Positions 60,198 through 64,000 of a stretch of 64,000 nucleotides of DNA are shown here, piece after piece. Source of the stretch: Diploscapter coronatus (lineage: Eukaryota; Nematoda; Chromadorea; Rhabditida; Rhabditidae); the NCBI GenBank assembly GCA_964036155.1, contig OZ038423.1, forward strand, positions 59,225,249-59,289,248, read 5' to 3'. Each line of letters opens with the position of its first letter. Within the stretch, counting starts at the first letter, position 1. Under the pieces are notes generated by a model. The model had not been told where the DNA came from, made no database searches, and saw nothing but the letters and a program-made list of their open reading frames with translations. A program made the translations under genes and the position numbers.

Positions 60198-63100
60198 CTG
60201 AGTACATGATAGCATGGCACTTTATGATAGTTGGCTGATTAGATGATTACAGATCTAGACAGGACGTAAGACATAGTTTCTATGCCTACCCCCAGTGTAT
60301 AATTTTTCTATAGATAATTTTGTCTTGCGTACCCCTTCCCCTAAAATTGTAATTCTGGCTAGGTTTAGATGATAGACGTATTTTAAAAATGTTTGCCTAA
60401 CAAGGAATGGAAACTGTAAATCACGAATCCTACTCAATTGATGGATAACCAAATCGAACATTCTGATTATGATAACTAAATAAAGAAAACGCTAAAGGTC
60501 CCGAATAACTGCAATTTGACCGCGAACAATGACTATCAACGCTCGATTTTGCGGTGTAAGCTAGTTTTTAATTCTTGTTGATGCATTGTGAAGTGAATAA
60601 TTAAACTTCGGAACCAAAATGCCGAGTTATTCGAGACCTTTAGTATTTTTGAAAATTTTATTATTGTAATCACCATATTCGTTTTGAGTTAGCCAGCCAC
60701 CAATTTTGAGTAGGATCCGTGATTTACTGTTTACGCTCTTTCTAAGAATCTATAGACCAAATCTTTGTACAGAATACTTACGCGAATGAAAACTACTTTG
60801 TTCATTTATTTCGGGTAAAACTCTTGCTAAACTTTTTCTGAACGTACGCTAGTCAAGACTTTTCAGTGCCTTATATGGAATTTTGAAAATAAACGTTTAT
60901 CTTTGGAGATTTGCATAACGTACGAACTTTCAGATAGAAAAACATGAATCTTACTATGATTTCTTGTATTATTCGCTCATTTTTTCTTGTAATTTTTCAA
61001 AAGAGTGCAAACTACAAGGGGCCTAGAAATTGTGTTAATCCTAGCTGGCCGACTGCAGATAACGATGTCTTTTTGTGTCGAGTAATTTTCTCTGAGCCTA
61101 GAGGGATGGAAAAGAGGATGTTTTCCTCTTTCCGTTCTGCCCTCAATTGACCCTTTCTGCTTTCCTCTTTCTCTCTCTTTTCTTTCTTTCTTTCTCTATT
61201 CCCTCACCCCCGGCCTTCATGAACAATTCAAAGGAAAGAGACTTCCCCCACAATTTTTCCATTCTTTCCATAGCCTATGTCCTCTGTATTTCTACAGTTC
61301 TCGACTTATTTATTTTCACCGCAACATTTACATTCTTCGCCGCATTTCAATACCAAACACATTTCTCTCAAAATGTGATCACTCACTAATTGATATTTGG
61401 CAGTGACACCCTTTCCTTCTCTTTCTCTTTTACTCACCCCTTTCATCATTTCGTAACAAATAATGTTGACAATCGTGTGTGTGTGTCTCTAAATCTATGT
61501 CTATGATTCAAACATTCGACTTCGGCTTTTCTTACCTTCGCACAACCCTGCTCAGCATTAATCTCGCGCCTTTTTGTTTCTTTTTCCATGGCAACGATGG
61601 ATTTTCTTATAGTTTATGCGTCTAATGAGGTCCATCTTCGCCTCTTTCACTTCCAAATTTGAAGAATTATATCCGCCATTTATACCATTCACTATCAGTT
61701 CTGAGAAATAATATTATTAGGAAAAATAGGCAGTTTAGATAACTCGTAGCTTCGTAGCTCGTTGTCGAGGGAATAAGGCAAAGTAGGAAAGATCTTTTCC
61801 CGTGCTATTTCCTAGACTATAAAGTTACGAATTATCCAGGTTGCCAGAAAAATAAGAAAAGCGAATAATATACTATGAGTCTCAAATTTAGTAATAGCCC
61901 CAAAGCACATTTCTCTCTAACAGTCCCCCTGCGCAATAAATTGCCCATGAATCATTCTCTTCTTCCTTTCGGACTGTGAAACTGTGAATTTCGCTGTTTG
62001 CTGGCCGCCGCCTTGCTTTGTGCAGTAAAATTTCAGCATTTCCGTCACTTTCTTCTTGCTATTGTCTTTTTGTTGTCAGCTGTCTTCCCAACAAAAATGC
62101 GCATTTTCATTTTCAAATTCACGTCGTTGCATTTTTTACAAGAGTTTCCTCAACACGACAATTCGCAAACAACTTAGTGCCCGCGACGACAAGTTTGCCG
62201 TCTAATTCGATTAAATCGACTGAATTTCTGCTCATCTTTTGAATCATTCATTTTGGGCGACATTTTTTCGTAATTCGGAAATCTCGCAACACGAAAAGAT
62301 TTTATACAAACGTGATATCATTTCTCTGCCCTCTCTTAGTCCTACATAATATTGGGATATCCAATATCTTTTTTTTATTTTCAAATGCGAAGCTTATGCT
62401 TGAGTGCTATATTCACTATCTCTGATCAGGAAAGACATTGAAATTTTCAAATTCTACGAACTTCTTGAATGGTCCAATATTTAGTGAAGTTGTGATATTT
62501 CTAAATACCCGTTATGTAGTCATTCTGTACTTGAGTTAGTTTCGCTTCGGTCAATTGTCAATCCTCTGTGTTTCGCAAGCCCTTTCTCTTTCCTCCGCAG
62601 TGTCTCTTTTTGCCTCTCGCGACGCTTCCCAAATCGATCCAACCTCCCTTTTGCTCTCCCCGTTTTCCTATTTGGTTGCCTCCGGGAAGAGGAAAGAGGT
62701 CCCCTCTCTCTGCATCTCTGTTTCACATTTGTGTGGTGCACCTATTTTTCAGTATCTGCAAACATTCGCAGATTGATGTGATGCTCCCTCTTCAAAATAT
62801 ATATATATAGCTGGATATATTTTATATACCCACCATTTTGTTTATATATAGCAGTACATATATGTATTTTGCATCAACGCACAAATCCGAATCTCTCTTG
62901 CCATTTTTAGCCCTCCCCTCTAATGGATGGAGAGGAGGATCCTTTTCTCATTTCTCTCTAATTTTTTGCTCGTCAAAGGACACTGCAGGCTCATTTTCTC
63001 TATCCAATGAGTCGTTTCGAACAGCAAAAGTGTTCAAACGAATGAATGAAGGTCTTCTGAGAATATGCAGAATTATTATTATGCATTACTGTATCTTTTT

Positions 63101-64000
63101 TGATCTAATATATGGCTCTTTAATAATATCAGATCTATTCTGGGCTAAAGCTGATCTTCATTACGTATCTACATGTATCATCTTTATATGTAAAAAAAAA
63201 GATTAGTTCTCGGACCATTCATGTTTTCTATTTTAGTTAAGCTAATTAAATAATTAGATTAATAAATCACACTTATCATTTTATGTTTCAAGTCTGGCAT
63301 ATCATTTTCAATTTTAGCTAAACTAATTAGGTATGATCATTATGCTTGTTATGTAGCTTCTCATAGCTTATTGTCTATTGCCTCATTCCCGTTTCCCCAT
63401 TCTCTCCCATATGCTCATGTCAGCTGTGTGGCTGTGTCCTCCGGCCGTTGCCATCGGGTCAAACCATCCCCTTTCCTCTACTCTCTCCGCCCAGATCCCC
63501 GCTCTCTTGCTGCTTATCCAGCTTCATCCTCCCGGATACTGCAAATCCCTAACCTACTACTCTGCGTCCTTACCCCCCTACCCTTTCTTCTGCTTCATTT
63601 GAGATGAGATATTCACGAAATGATTTGCATAAATCTCGCGAATGCTGAATGCGCTATGTTTGACATTATGAATGACTCTATTCATATCGCGCTGTCCAAA
63701 TATATTTGTACTGCTTTACTTCGTATTCCATTGTATTTTCCAGCTTCACCCTCTTGTATACATCATCAGATTTTGCTCTGTTAACCATACTTTTCTTTAG
63801 AGAATAGGGTGAATAATACGAAAATCCAAATATATCCATAAAGCTGTGTACTTCTTCATGTATGAGAGCAACAGCGGCAGAAAGCAGAATTGATGTTATT
63901 TTGGGACGTGCTAATCCGAGCAGCTTCATATCCATGCACATAGGGCTTCAGCCTCGTCCCCCGTCTCCTCTACTAATCGATTTATCCTCACAGAGCCAGT
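60198..64000. other. Intergenic region at the right edge
   Basis: No coding exon supported. From about 61.1 to 63.6 kb the + strand is pyrimidine-rich with short simple repeats (GT near 61476, AT near 62804). The open frames here (for example 62838-63206) look like composition artefacts. Confidence 0.5.

Overview
The window looks like animal nuclear DNA, most likely from a nematode or a close ecdysozoan relative. Coding runs are split into many small exons. Almost every splice acceptor reads TTTCAG or TTTAG, three introns appear to use GC donors, and introns and intergenic DNA are AT-rich and full of short inverted-repeat elements. The gene content is metazoan: a phosphate transporter, IL-17-like cytokine, actin-related protein, MET-like kinase, G-alpha-like protein, SELENOK, BET1, tachykinin-type receptor, Ly6-type protein and a PARP-related gene. 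The species assignment is an inference. All gene models were built by hand from open frames, phase-compatible GT/GC-AG junctions and family motifs; no transcript or database evidence was available.

Layout. 1-5146: non-coding and pyrimidine-rich, with two possible 5'UTR exons. 5147-9406 (+): SLC20/PiT phosphate transporter. 10720-14198 (+): IL-17-like cytokine, perhaps sharing its signal-peptide exon with a short alternative product. 14199-17325: intergenic. 17326-21125 (-): divergent actin-related protein with an unusual N-terminal extension. 21126-29975: 8.8 kb without a convincing gene, purine-rich then pyrimidine-rich on the + strand. 29976-33970 (+): MET-like receptor tyrosine kinase with almost no ectodomain. 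34510-37193 (-): G-alpha-like protein with degraded GTPase residues. 38299-38901 (-) and 39257-41292 (+): SELENOK and BET1, a head-to-head pair of early secretory pathway genes. 42104-44451 (+): tachykinin-type GPCR. 45422-45951 (-): Ly6-type GPI-anchored protein.

The most unusual locus is 47364-58700 (+). It begins as a PARP2-like gene (WGR domain plus the helical regulatory domain). Where the ADP-ribosyltransferase catalytic domain should follow, it carries a second copy of its own acidic N-terminal exon and then basic exons. Next come five consecutive 45-nt exons encoding 15-residue charged repeats, and finally a GIY-YIG nuclease domain with all its signature residues. The 29 chosen exons keep one frame from ATG to stop (2463 nt, 820 residues). 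Whether this is one fused gene or two neighbours depends on the junctions at 51.0-52.3 kb. The second half is riddled with transposon-derived repeats: a TIR element that makes up nearly a whole intron, a mariner-like insertion between duplicated exons, 430-bp inverted arms around the nuclease exons, and a 783-bp foldback after the gene.

The other genes are not an operon and seem functionally independent. Two loose themes are secretory/ER biology (SELENOK, BET1) and signalling (kinase, G-alpha, GPCR, IL-17, Ly6).
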